A stretch of 9,294 nt of DNA from Erysipelotrichaceae bacterium (GTDB lineage Bacteria; Bacillota_I; Bacilli_A; Erysipelotrichales; Erysipelotrichaceae). Positions within the stretch are counted from its first letter, which is position 1, and each line of letters starts with the position of its first letter. This document shows positions 1-6,062 of this stretch, piece by piece. Where the stretch lies: assembly GCA_017561615.1 (NCBI GenBank), contig JAFZBT010000097.1, positions 1 through 9,294 of the forward strand, written 5' to 3'. Below the pieces are notes generated by a model, which searched no databases, was not told the origin of the DNA, and saw nothing but the letters and a program-made list of their open reading frames with translations. The translations under genes and the position numbers were made by a program.

Positions 1-567
1 CAGAAGAAGCTGGGCGAAGACATTCCGGAAGAAGCCTTCGTATCTCTGAAGTCCTCGCTGATGGGCCCCTGCGCCGGTGTCGGCGACACCCTGTCACAGG
101 TCGTTCTGATCCCGATCCTGGCGATCATCTTCACCAACCTGGCTGCTCAGGGAGCAACCTGGGCGCCGATCGCCTACACCATCATCTTCTTAGCCATCTT
201 CTACGGCGTCGGTTACTGGATGCTGTGGGTCGGCTATAAGAACGGCGGCGAGACCATCTTCAAGATCATGGAATCCGGACTGCTGGACAAGGTCATTCTG
301 GCTGCCAACATGCTGGGCTGCGCTGTTACCGGCCAGCTGCTGTGCAACTACATTTCCTTCAACTGGACAGTCTCCATCGTTCAGGACGGCTTCACCGTAT
401 TCGACCTGCAGAGCGGCGTGTTCGATGCCATCCTGCCCAATGCCATGAAGCTGCTGCTGACCCTGGGTGTCTACTGGGCCATCAAGAAGGGCAAGAACGC
501 CATGCATGTCACTCTTGGCGTCATGGCCATCGGTCTGGTATTAGGCTTACTCGGCTTAGCAGGCTAA
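1..567 (+). CDS. PTS mannose/fructose/sorbose family transporter subunit IID (3' part)
   Basis: This is the C-terminal 188 residues of a membrane subunit of a mannose-family phosphotransferase permease. Together with IIC it forms the sugar channel, and IIAB phosphorylates the sugar as it enters. The open frame runs in from the left edge without a start. The usual IID length is about 270-280 residues, so roughly 85-90 are missing. The sequence SLMGPCAGVGDTLSQ (residues 19-33) matches the conserved IID signature GPxAGxGDxL. Hydrophobic segments follow at about 33-50, 54-79, 93-115, 140-160 and 168-187, and the protein ends in a Gly/Leu-rich helix typical of IID. A hairpin terminator begins 15 bases after the stop, yet the catabolic genes follow on the same strand, so it is probably the last PTS gene of a longer uptake operon. 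The sugar specificity cannot be read. Confidence 0.93.
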   Translation, partial: QKKLGEDIPEEAFVSLKSSLMGPCAGVGDTLSQVVLIPILAIIFTNLAAQGATWAPIAYTIIFLAIFYGVGYWMLWVGYKNGGETIFKIMESGLLDKVILAANMLGCAVTGQLLCNYISFNWTVSIVQDGFTVFDLQSGVFDAILPNAMKLLLTLGVYWAIKKGKNAMHVTLGVMAIGLVLGLLGLAG

Positions 568-581
568 ATTGTATCTGATAC

Positions 582-610
582 AGGAAGGCCGCTCAGCGGC
601 CTTCCTTTTT
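582..610 (+). terminator. Intercistronic rho-independent terminator/attenuator
   Basis: A perfect 11-bp stem (AGGAAGGCCGC, loop TCA, then the complement at 596-606) runs into TTTT at 607-610. It lies between the PTS IID stop and the VOC gene. Only about 33 bases separate the T tract from the next start codon, too little for an obvious separate promoter. It probably acts as a partial terminator that sets a high PTS-to-enzyme transcript ratio, rather than as the operon end. Confidence 0.85.
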
Positions 611-643
611 AAGACAGCCAACAGCTGAAGGAGGAAAGCTTAC

Positions 644-1030
644 ATGATCATGAAAAACGTCGGGCTCTTTGTCCGTGATCTGGAAGGAGCCAGAAAATTC
701 TTTGAAGACTACTTCGGCATGCAGATCCACGCGGTCTGGAATGAAGAAGAAAAGGGATACTATTCCTACATCATGAAGTTCAACGATGATCCCACCGTGG
801 CCAGGATCGAGATCATGACCAAGCCGGAGATCGTTGACCTGCCCAAGAACTGCAACCGGACCGGCTGGGCGCACATCTGCGTCAAGGTCGACAGCAGGGA
901 GCAGTTTGAGGAAATCAACCGCAAGTGCCACCAGGCCGGTTATCAGATCCTTTACGAACCGGCAACCGTCGGCGGCAAGGAAATGCGGGCCATCATGCTG
1001 GAAGACAACGTCATTGAAGTGCTCTACTAG
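644..1030 (+). CDS. VOC-family (glyoxalase/dioxygenase-fold) protein
   Basis: A 128-residue single-unit protein of the vicinal oxygen chelate superfamily, whose members bind a divalent metal and act on vicinal-oxygen substrates (isomerases, epimerases, lyases, dioxygenases). Two beta-alpha-beta-beta-beta modules are visible: MKNVGLFVRDLEGARKFFED (3-22) with a strand pair ending RIEIM (54-58), and GWAHICVKV (74-82) through IEVLY (124-128). Of the four usual metal-ligand positions, Glu56, His77 and Glu125 are present. The first, normally His in an HxGL motif, is Asn5. The start is set by AGGAGG at 629-634, nine bases before ATG 644. An in-frame ATG at 650 is the alternative. The gene is the first after the PTS hairpin and is nearly contiguous with a BtpA gene, which suggests an isomerase or epimerase step in the same sugar pathway. 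The substrate is unknown. Confidence 0.85.
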   Translation: MIMKNVGLFVRDLEGARKFFEDYFGMQIHAVWNEEEKGYYSYIMKFNDDPTVARIEIMTKPEIVDLPKNCNRTGWAHICVKVDSREQFEEINRKCHQAGYQILYEPATVGGKEMRAIMLEDNVIEVLY

Positions 1031-1039
1031 GTGAGACAG

Positions 1040-1828
1040 ATGACAGCGTTTGAAAAAGTATTCGGCAAGACCAAGCCCGTCATCGGCATGGTGCATCTCA
1101 AGCCCCTGCCCTCTTCGCCGGACTACGGCGGCGATCTGGAGGAGATCTACCGGGCGGCGGAGGCTGACCTCAGGGCTCTGATCGAGGGCGGCGCCACGGC
1201 AGTCATCATCGAGAACTTCGGTGACATCCCCTACGCGCCCCACAACGATCTGATCGCCTGCTCGGCCATCACATCGATCGCTACCAGGCTCAGGGCGCTG
1301 ACCGACATGCCGATGGGCATCAACATCCAGTTTAACGATTATGAAGCCGAATGGGCGGTAGCCTACGCCACCGGCATGGATTTCATCCGCGTTGAGTGCT
1401 TTGCGGAAAGCCGCGTCGGCCCCAACGGCGAGTTTGCGGCCTGCGGCCCGGCGCTGATGCGCCTTAAAGGCCGCTACCCCAAAGACATCGCTCTGTTATG
1501 CGACGTGCAGGTCAAGCACACCTTCCCGCTGGTCGATCAGCCGGTGGACTTCACCATCGAGTCGATCGTGGAAGGCGGCGGCGATGCCCTGATCTGTACC
1601 GGCATCACCACCGGCAAGAGCCCGGACATCAGCGATGTCGAGGAAATGAAGCGGCTGGCCCATGGCCTGCCCGTGATCGTCGGCAGCGGTGTCAACGCCA
1701 GGACAGTAAAAGACTTCATGAAGGTGGCGGACGGCGCCATCATCGGCTCCAGCTTCAAGAAGGACGGCAAGGTCCTCAACCCCATCGACAGAGACCGGGT
1801 GGCTGAACTGATGAGCCAGCTGGACTAG
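1040..1828 (+). CDS. BtpA/SgcQ-family TIM-barrel protein (canonical copy)
   Basis: A 262-residue member of the BtpA family (Pfam PF03437), a TIM-barrel group related to phosphate-binding barrels. It includes cyanobacterial BtpA, linked to photosystem I biogenesis, and E. coli SgcQ, found beside PTS genes. The family motifs are present: IGMVHLKPLP (15-24), IENFGDIP (57-64), GINIQFND (93-100), FIRVE (115-119), DVQVKHTFPL (155-164), TGITTGKSPD (187-196), VIVGSGV (212-218) and GAIIGSSFKKDGK (232-244). The last two resemble a phosphate-binding site at the barrel's C-terminal end. ATG 1040 is preferred because AGGTGA (1029-1034) precedes it by five bases and the length then equals that of the downstream paralogue. 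A GTG at 1031, directly after the VOC stop, is the alternative. Given the PTS context, an aldolase, epimerase or hydrolase acting on a phosphorylated sugar is the likely role, by inference. Confidence 0.9.
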   Translation: MTAFEKVFGKTKPVIGMVHLKPLPSSPDYGGDLEEIYRAAEADLRALIEGGATAVIIENFGDIPYAPHNDLIACSAITSIATRLRALTDMPMGINIQFNDYEAEWAVAYATGMDFIRVECFAESRVGPNGEFAACGPALMRLKGRYPKDIALLCDVQVKHTFPLVDQPVDFTIESIVEGGGDALICTGITTGKSPDISDVEEMKRLAHGLPVIVGSGVNARTVKDFMKVADGAIIGSSFKKDGKVLNPIDRDRVAELMSQLD

Positions 1829-1841
1829 AAGAGGGCGCAGC

Positions 1842-2606
1842 ATGACGGAGAGAAAGAATGACAGGCCGGTATGCCTGATAACCGGAGCGGCCGGGGGCAT
1901 CGGCAAGGAGATCGTCCGCAAGTACCTGGAAAACGGCTATCAGGTCGTTCTGATCGACCTGGACGGCGCCCGGCTGGCCGAGACAGTCGCCGAGCTGGGC
2001 TTCCCAGAGGAACAGAGCGACTGCTGGGCTCTGGACATCACCAGGGAAAAGGATGTCGAGGACATGGTCAGGGCCGTTACCGGCAAGTACGGCCACATTG
2101 ACGTGCTGGTCAACACGGCCGGCATCTGCGGCCGCTACGACATCACCGAGGACTACGGCTACGACAACTTCCGCAGGATCTACGAGGTCAATGTCTTCGG
2201 CACCTTCTTAATGATGGAAAAGGTCCTGCCGGTAATGCGAGAGCAGAAGAAAGGCGTCATCACCAACTTCGGTTCCTGCTCAGGCATGCGCGGCTACTCG
2301 CTGGAGATCGGCTACGGCTCCTCCAAGTGGGCAGTCATCGGCATGAGCAAGAACGTGGCCGTGGAATACGGCAAGTACAATGTCCGCTGCAACTCCATCT
2401 CCCCGGGCTGGGTAGCCACGGAGATGATGAAGAAGACATTGGAAGATTATGAGAGGGAGGGCAAGGTGAACTTCGTGCTTTCCCCGATGGACCGGGCGGC
2501 TGAACCCTATGAGATCGCCGACACGGTGTTCTACCTGAGTTCCGACCAGGCCAGCTTCATCAGCGGCGCCAACATCTGCGTCGACGGCGGCAAGACCGCC
2601 TGCTAG
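1842..2606 (+). CDS. SDR-family NAD(P)-dependent oxidoreductase
   Basis: A 254-residue classical short-chain dehydrogenase/reductase, full length for the family. Cofactor-binding TGAAGGIG sits at 14-21. Asp39 at the end of beta-2 favours NAD(H) over NADP(H). NTAG at 91-94 stands in for the usual NNAG. The catalytic tetrad is Asn117, Ser145, Tyr158 and Lys162 (YxxxK), followed by PGW (188-190) and the C-terminal ISGANICVDGG (240-250). Such enzymes interconvert a sugar or polyol hydroxyl and a ketone in the cytoplasm. A GAGG ribosome binding site (1831-1834) lies seven bases before the ATG. It sits 13 bases after one BtpA gene and 17 before another, with all three in one transcription unit. A sugar- or sugar-acid-5/3-dehydrogenase role is likely from context, but the exact substrate is not readable. 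Confidence 0.95.
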   Translation: MTERKNDRPVCLITGAAGGIGKEIVRKYLENGYQVVLIDLDGARLAETVAELGFPEEQSDCWALDITREKDVEDMVRAVTGKYGHIDVLVNTAGICGRYDITEDYGYDNFRRIYEVNVFGTFLMMEKVLPVMREQKKGVITNFGSCSGMRGYSLEIGYGSSKWAVIGMSKNVAVEYGKYNVRCNSISPGWVATEMMKKTLEDYEREGKVNFVLSPMDRAAEPYEIADTVFYLSSDQASFISGANICVDGGKTAC

Positions 2607-2623
2607 AGAAAGGAAACAACCTA

Positions 2624-3412
2624 ATGAATAAAAAGGAATTCTTCAGTAAGAAGAGAGTCATCGGCATGGTGCACCTGTTACCGCTGCCGGGCAACGCGTC
2701 CTACCGCGGTGACAACAAGGAAATCGAAAAGAGAGCTCTGGAAGACGCTCAGGTACTGATCGACAGCGGTGTCGACGCCATCATGGTGGAAAACTTCTAT
2801 GACTGGCCGCAGTACAGCACCGAGGTCTCCTTTGCGGCCTATTCGCTGATGCTCAAGATCGCGACTGAGATCAGAAACATGACCGACCTGCCCTTCGGCG
2901 TCAACATCGAGATGAACGCCTGGGTCCAGGAGTGGACAATGGCCTATGCCGTCGGTGCCGACTTCATCCGCATTGAAGCCTTCTGCGATAACCGCGCCGG
3001 TTCCTTCGGCATGATCGAAGCCTGCTCGACCGGACTGATGGACCTGCAGAAGCAGCTGCCTTCCGACACGCTGATCTTCTCTGACGTCCATACCGCCGAG
3101 ACTTATGGCTTCCCCAATGTGCCGATCAACAACTGTGCGCAGAACTGCATCAACCATGATTCCAGCGCCATCATCGTCACCGAAAACGACGACAACAAGC
3201 GCATCACCGTTGATGATGTCAAGAGCATGAGAGAGCGCATCGGCGACTTCCCGATCATCGTCGGCGCCGGCGTCAAGCCGGAGAACGTCATCGGTTACTT
3301 TGAGGCCGGTGCCAACGCCGTCATCGTCGGCCGCGGCTTCAAGACCGGTGAACGGGTCGACGCCAAACTGGTCACCGATTTCATGAAGATCGTTCACGAG
3401 CATTACAATTAA
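2624..3412 (+). CDS. BtpA/SgcQ-family protein (divergent paralogue)
   Basis: A second 262-residue BtpA-family TIM barrel in the same operon. It keeps the N-terminal IGMVHLLPLP (13-22), VENFYDWP (55-62), GVNIEMNAW (92-100), FIRIE (114-118), VGAGV (203-207) and VIVGRGFKTGE (233-243). Two motifs present in the upstream copy are lost: DVQVKHTFPL is replaced by SDVHTAETYGFPN (153-165), and the TGxxTG loop by TENDDNKRIT (186-195). The barrel and its terminal phosphate-site glycines are thus kept while the central active-site loops have changed, which points to a different reaction or a non-catalytic partner. AAAGGA (2609-2614) precedes ATG 2624 by nine bases. It is the last gene before a strong terminator. 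Confidence 0.88.
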   Translation: MNKKEFFSKKRVIGMVHLLPLPGNASYRGDNKEIEKRALEDAQVLIDSGVDAIMVENFYDWPQYSTEVSFAAYSLMLKIATEIRNMTDLPFGVNIEMNAWVQEWTMAYAVGADFIRIEAFCDNRAGSFGMIEACSTGLMDLQKQLPSDTLIFSDVHTAETYGFPNVPINNCAQNCINHDSSAIIVTENDDNKRITVDDVKSMRERIGDFPIIVGAGVKPENVIGYFEAGANAVIVGRGFKTGERVDAKLVTDFMKIVHEHYN

Positions 3413-3441
3413 AACCGCGTATTAGGCAAAAAAGAAAACAA

Positions 3442-3479
3442 CCCCCTGAATCTGTAAGTGTGTTCAGGGGGCTGTTTTT
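3442..3479. terminator. Bidirectional rho-independent terminator
   Basis: A 9-bp stem (CCCCCTGAA at 3442-3450 with TTCAGGGGG at 3463-3471, 12-base loop) is followed on the + strand by CTGTTTTT. On the - strand the same hairpin is followed by a T-rich stretch (complement of 3421-3441, including six Ts in a row). It ends the BtpA operon and also the convergent AbiEi-like gene. Confidence 0.88.
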
Positions 3480-3496
3480 GAAATGAGAATCGTTTG

Positions 3497-4102
3497 TCAT
3501 TGTTTCTGCAGAACCTCCATGTAATCTCTGACGCTCTGTTCTACGCCGATGATTCTGGCCATGCTGATGAGTTCCCTTTGTTTGAAATGGCCGTCGAAGT
3601 ATCGCTGAAGTGCTTGAGTATATAATTGTTTATCGACATTACGTTTTCCCTTTATGAGATCACAGATGCAGCGCTCTTTACTGTAGGCGGCCACTTCATA
3701 GCCCTGGGGAGTCAGGACTGTCTCAACTCCTGCCAGAAAAATGTCGCCTTTTACATAATGAAACCGAAGTCTCTCGTTGGAATCCGCAATTCGGCTGACA
3801 TTGTATCCCTGGGGAACGGTGATATCGATGATTCCCGGAACCCTGTCGGTAAGATCGTGAAAGAACAGTGCGGTACCATAAGAATAGATGAGCTTGGCGC
3901 TCCTTTTCTGAATAACCGCGAATTCATCCGGCTCCTCGCCGCGGACGGAATAAATACCGCGGGCTTCACGTATCAGCAATCCTGAATCTACCAGTTCTGA
4001 AATGTAAACCCTGCTGTTACCAAGTTTTTCTATCTCGCTGGATTTAATTAATCCTCCTTTGTCTTCAGCTGTCTTTATTATCCTGTCCAATTTATCACTC
4101 AT
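3497..4102 (-). CDS. Orphan AbiEi-family antitoxin / transcriptional regulator
   Basis: A 201-residue protein resembling AbiEi, the antitoxin of type IV AbiE toxin-antitoxin systems, which in studied cases binds inverted repeats in its own promoter. Residues 3-50 read as a winged helix (ending SGLLIREARGIYSV). The following domain holds ALFFHDLTDRVPGIIDITVP (78-97) and YSKERCICDLI (140-150), both typical of AbiEi. The start chosen is ATG 4102, preceded by GAGGTG (4114-4109) at six bases. An ATG at 4108 and a GTG at 4111 are in frame but overlap that site. The usual overlapping AbiEii nucleotidyltransferase gene is absent: a terminator and a convergent operon follow at once. The gene is visibly AT-richer than its neighbours, which suggests horizontal acquisition. 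It may act as a lone regulator or be the remnant of a degraded system. Confidence 0.85.
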   Translation of the reverse strand: MSDKLDRIIKTAEDKGGLIKSSEIEKLGNSRVYISELVDSGLLIREARGIYSVRGEEPDEFAVIQKRSAKLIYSYGTALFFHDLTDRVPGIIDITVPQGYNVSRIADSNERLRFHYVKGDIFLAGVETVLTPQGYEVAAYSKERCICDLIKGKRNVDKQLYTQALQRYFDGHFKQRELISMARIIGVEQSVRDYMEVLQKQ

Positions 4103-4114
4103 GGGCATCACCTC

Positions 4115-4154
4115 ACAAACGCACTTTAATTATAGAATATTAAAGAACGTTTGT
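4115..4154. promoter_or_regulatory. Inverted-repeat operator over the AbiEi-like promoter
   Basis: Two 16-bp arms point toward each other: ACAAACGCACTTTAAT at 4115-4130, and the complement of ACAAACGTTCTTTAAT at 4139-4154. They match at 14 of 16 positions, with an 8-bp spacer. The first seven bases, ACAAACG, match exactly. The pair brackets the -10 box, and one arm overlaps the -35 box. A dimer bound here would block transcription of the AbiEi-like gene. AbiEi autorepression through promoter inverted repeats is established for the family; binding here is inferred. Confidence 0.75.
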
Positions 4155-4157
4155 AAA
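4129..4157 (-). promoter_or_regulatory. Sigma-70-type promoter of the AbiEi-like gene
   Basis: On the - strand the -35 box is TTTACA (4157-4152), the spacer is exactly 17 bp, and the -10 box is a perfect TATAAT (4134-4129). Transcription should begin near 4122, giving a leader of about 20 bases with the ribosome binding site in it. Confidence 0.85.
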
Positions 4158-4235
4158 TATCTGCACATGCATTCAGTACTGCTAAACATCACTCTGAAAT
4201 CAGGACTTTTTCGCCATGTGAACCATTATCAATCA

Positions 4236-4262
4236 AATAAAGGCGCCTGTGGCGCCTTTATT
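4236..4262. terminator. Hairpin terminator of the coiled-coil/nucleotidyltransferase operon
   Basis: A perfect 12-bp stem (AATAAAGGCGCC at 4236-4247, loop TGT, complement at 4251-4262) lies 27 bases past the stop of the - strand gene ending at 4290. On the - strand it runs into TTTATTTGATTG. On the + strand the stem itself ends TTTATT, but no + strand gene precedes it closely. The space between the AbiEi promoter and this hairpin (4158-4235) holds nothing recognisable. Confidence 0.8.
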
Positions 4263-4289
4263 GTGTTATAATGACCGGTCCTTCAGTTA

Positions 4290-5018
4290 TCAGTTATTGA
4301 TTCGCCAGTTGATTCTGCCGATTGTCCGGTCAATATCATTGGCTTTCTTCAGGACATCGTTGATCTTTTTTTCGTTTTGCTGAAGCTGACTGCTGATGAT
4401 GGCGGTCTGCTGCTGCAGCTGAGCGATGTTTTCTTCCGCTTTTTTGCGGTGCTGTTCCTCAAACAGCAGGTTGACGGCTTCCTTCAGGCTGTCAGCCCGG
4501 CGGTCCTCAAAGTAGCCGATCAGGGTATTGACGGTCTTGAGATTCTTCAGCCGGCTGCTCAGGGTATCATCTTCCTCCAGCTGCCTTCGGGCTGCTGCGA
4601 GCTTTTCCTGAAGCGTGCTCAGCTGCTTTTTGGCGCTGTCAACGGCGCCGGCGATCTCTGCCTTCTCCTTAACTTCCAATTCATGACGTTGAGCCTGGAA
4701 ATGTTCGTAGTACTCCTTACGCAGTTGCTCATCGCGCTGTTGGTATTCTTCCATGGCTTTCCGGTATTCTTCCATCCTGGCGCGGTAGCCGGCGCCCAGC
4801 TTGATCACGGCTTCCGGCTTGACCGGCTGCGGTCCCTGCCGGGAGGTGACGAAGTTCTCCAGGTTTTCCGCGTCAAAGCTTTCCAGTGCCGATGGCTTGA
4901 GCGCCTTGGCGGTCTTTAGCGCTTTTCTGGCTTCTTCGGTTTCCGTCTTCAGCTGTCCGACCAGTTCGAACCGGTCTTTCAGCTGCTGCAACGCTGACAG
5001 ATCTTCGTTTTTCTTCAC
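4290..5018 (-). CDS. Coiled-coil protein of unknown function
   Basis: A 242-residue protein that is not recognised as a named family. It is rich in Glu, Lys, Gln and Leu, has no signal peptide or membrane segment, and has no Cys. Long helices with heptad-like spacing are expected at about 11-37, 78-150 and 185-230, broken by a Pro-containing linker (QGPQPVKPEA, 61-70). The segment IGYFEDRRADSLKEAVNLL (167-185) recalls a motif seen in many uncharacterised Firmicutes proteins (tyr-phe-glu-x-x-arg-ala-asp-x-leu), from memory. The start is GTG 5018: AGGAGG (complement of 5028-5033) lies nine bases upstream. The longer open frame back to 5189 overlaps the nucleotidyltransferase gene in another frame and has no such site. 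It follows that gene by 71 bases and is probably co-transcribed with it. A structural or scaffolding role is a guess. Confidence 0.75.
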   Translation of the reverse strand: MKKNEDLSALQQLKDRFELVGQLKTETEEARKALKTAKALKPSALESFDAENLENFVTSRQGPQPVKPEAVIKLGAGYRARMEEYRKAMEEYQQRDEQLRKEYYEHFQAQRHELEVKEKAEIAGAVDSAKKQLSTLQEKLAAARRQLEEDDTLSSRLKNLKTVNTLIGYFEDRRADSLKEAVNLLFEEQHRKKAEENIAQLQQQTAIISSQLQQNEKKINDVLKKANDIDRTIGRINWRINN

Positions 5019-5051
5019 GGTGATCAGCCTCCTTTCCCGGGGATACAGTAA

Positions 5052-5074
5052 GGGCAGCCGCCAAGCAGCTGCCC
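5052..5074. other. Stem-loop between the two genes of the - strand operon
   Basis: GGGCAGC (5052-5058) pairs with GCTGCCC (5068-5074) around a 9-base loop. The T-rich run (GTTTTCTCTCTTTTTC) follows it on the + strand only. On the - strand, the direction of the genes, it precedes the hairpin as an A-rich run. As a terminator it faces the wrong way, so an RNA-processing or transcript-stability element between the cistrons is more likely. Confidence 0.45.
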
Positions 5075-5089
5075 GTTTTCTCTCTTTTT

Positions 5090-5998
5090 CTACTTCCAGA
5101 GCTGGAAGGGGTAGATGCCCTGGTTCTTGTATTCCAGGATCTTTTCGGTGACCATCGGCTTGTCCTGCGGATAGGTGACACCGAACCATTCGGCGCTGGA
5201 ACTCATGACCTTGACCTTGATCTCGCCCTTTTTGATCAGGGAGGCGACGGAGGTCGGGATTACCAGTTCGCTCTTGGGAACGTCGACCTTCTCGGCCAAA
5301 AACTCAGCGAATTCACGTTCAAACAGCGGGAAGACGGCCGGGGTCATGCCCCAGTAGTTCATTGAAACAACGCCGTCGACCAGTTCGGTCTCATTGCCTT
5401 CTTCATCAACGGAATAGGGCTTGCCGTCTTTGCGGATGATCTTCTGAGTCTCGACGATCTGGGTCAGATAACCGTCCTCGGTCTCGCAGATGCCTCTGGT
5501 GACCGAACCGTTGTCGGTCAGGGTCTTGGTCAGCTGATAGCCGACCATGCCGTAGGTATCGTCGGTAACTTCGTTCTTCAGGAAGTCATACATGATGCGG
5601 TAGGACTCCGGTCCGTAGAAGTCGTCGGCGTTGATGACCATGAAGGGCTCATCAACGACATGGCGGGTAGCCAGTACGGCCTGAACCGTGCCCCAGGGTT
5701 TGGTTCTGTCTGCCGGACACTTGAAGTCGCCGGGCAGGTCATTGATGTCCTGGTGGGCATAGACGACGTCCATGTAGCCTCTCAGCTTGCCGGCGATCTG
5801 CTGTTCGAAGAGATCTTCGTGTTCTTTTCTGATGATCAGCACCAGCTTGCGGAAGCCGGCCTTATAGGCGTCATAGATGGAGAAATCGATGATGCTTTCG
5901 CCGTTGTTGCCGACGGTATCGACCTGCTTGAGGCCGCCATAGCGGGAGCCCAGTCCGGCTGCCAGAATTACTAATGCGGGTTCTTTCATATTATTCAT
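5090..5998 (-). CDS. Sugar-phosphate nucleotidyltransferase (NTP transferase domain)
   Basis: A 302-residue nucleotidyltransferase that would couple an NTP to a sugar phosphate or related alcohol phosphate with release of pyrophosphate, feeding cell-wall, capsule or glycan synthesis. The N-terminal Rossmann-like motif LAAGLGSRYGGLKQ (12-25) binds the nucleotide. PWGTVQAVL (101-109) and INADDFYG (122-129) form the base and metal site, with an Asp pair coordinating Mg2+. VSMNYWGM (211-218) and WFGVTYPQDK (271-280) close the sugar-binding side. The length fits a single catalytic domain without an added hexapeptide-repeat tail. ATG 5998 is annotated; ATG 5989 would give the N terminus MKEPALVILAAG, closer to typical family members. 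The AGAGG at 6006-6002 lies 3 and 12 bases from these, so it does not decide between them. Substrate specificity is not determined. Confidence 0.88.
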   Translation of the reverse strand: MNNMKEPALVILAAGLGSRYGGLKQVDTVGNNGESIIDFSIYDAYKAGFRKLVLIIRKEHEDLFEQQIAGKLRGYMDVVYAHQDINDLPGDFKCPADRTKPWGTVQAVLATRHVVDEPFMVINADDFYGPESYRIMYDFLKNEVTDDTYGMVGYQLTKTLTDNGSVTRGICETEDGYLTQIVETQKIIRKDGKPYSVDEEGNETELVDGVVSMNYWGMTPAVFPLFEREFAEFLAEKVDVPKSELVIPTSVASLIKKGEIKVKVMSSSAEWFGVTYPQDKPMVTEKILEYKNQGIYPFQLWK

Positions 5999-6020
5999 AC
6001 ACCTCTTTTTTACACTTTCA

Positions 6021-6049
6021 ATTTTACTGAATATCCCCCCTTTTTACAA
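6021..6049 (-). promoter_or_regulatory. Promoter of the nucleotidyltransferase/coiled-coil operon
   Basis: On the - strand TTGTAA (6049-6044), a 17-bp spacer containing a G6 run, and TAAAAT (6026-6021) lie just upstream of the ATG at 5998. Predicted transcription start is near 6014, leaving a leader of about 16-25 bases. Confidence 0.6.
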
Positions 6050-6052
6050 TAA

Positions 6053-6062
6053 CAAACGCTTG
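6053..6062. promoter_or_regulatory. Possible LacI/GalR-type operator between divergent promoters
   Basis: CAAACGCTTG is an imperfect palindrome (4 of 5 base pairs) with the central CG and flanking CAA/TTG of LacI-family operators. It sits in the gap between the two divergent -35 boxes and overlaps the + strand one. It is short, so chance is a real alternative. It also contains the ACAAACG core of the AbiEi operator arm when one base upstream is included. Confidence 0.25.

Noticed and set aside
593..1243. 216-codon open frame on the - strand
   Set aside because: It crosses the VOC gene and the start of the first BtpA gene in antisense and matches nothing; it is a shadow of GC-rich coding sequence.
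2678..3403. 241-codon open frame on the - strand
   Set aside because: It lies antisense to the second BtpA gene, is low in complexity (many Asp/Gly/Val, mirror of GC-rich codons) and has no ribosome binding site. The + strand frame has clear family motifs.
3491..3497. Third copy of CGTTTGT, at the end of the AbiEi-like gene
   Set aside because: A 7-base match is expected about once by chance in a window this size, and the flanking bases do not follow the 16-bp operator arm.
4267..4272. TATAAT on the + strand
   Set aside because: No -35 box 16-18 bases upstream and no + strand gene downstream; it is AT sequence beside the terminator hairpin.
4377..4919. 180-codon open frame on the + strand, rich in Leu and Phe
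   Set aside because: It looks membrane-like only because it is antisense to the Glu/Lys/Gln-rich coiled-coil gene, which has the proper ribosome binding site.
5019..5189. 57-codon upstream extension of the coiled-coil gene
   Set aside because: It overlaps the end of the nucleotidyltransferase gene in another frame, and the AGGAGG site points to GTG 5018 instead.
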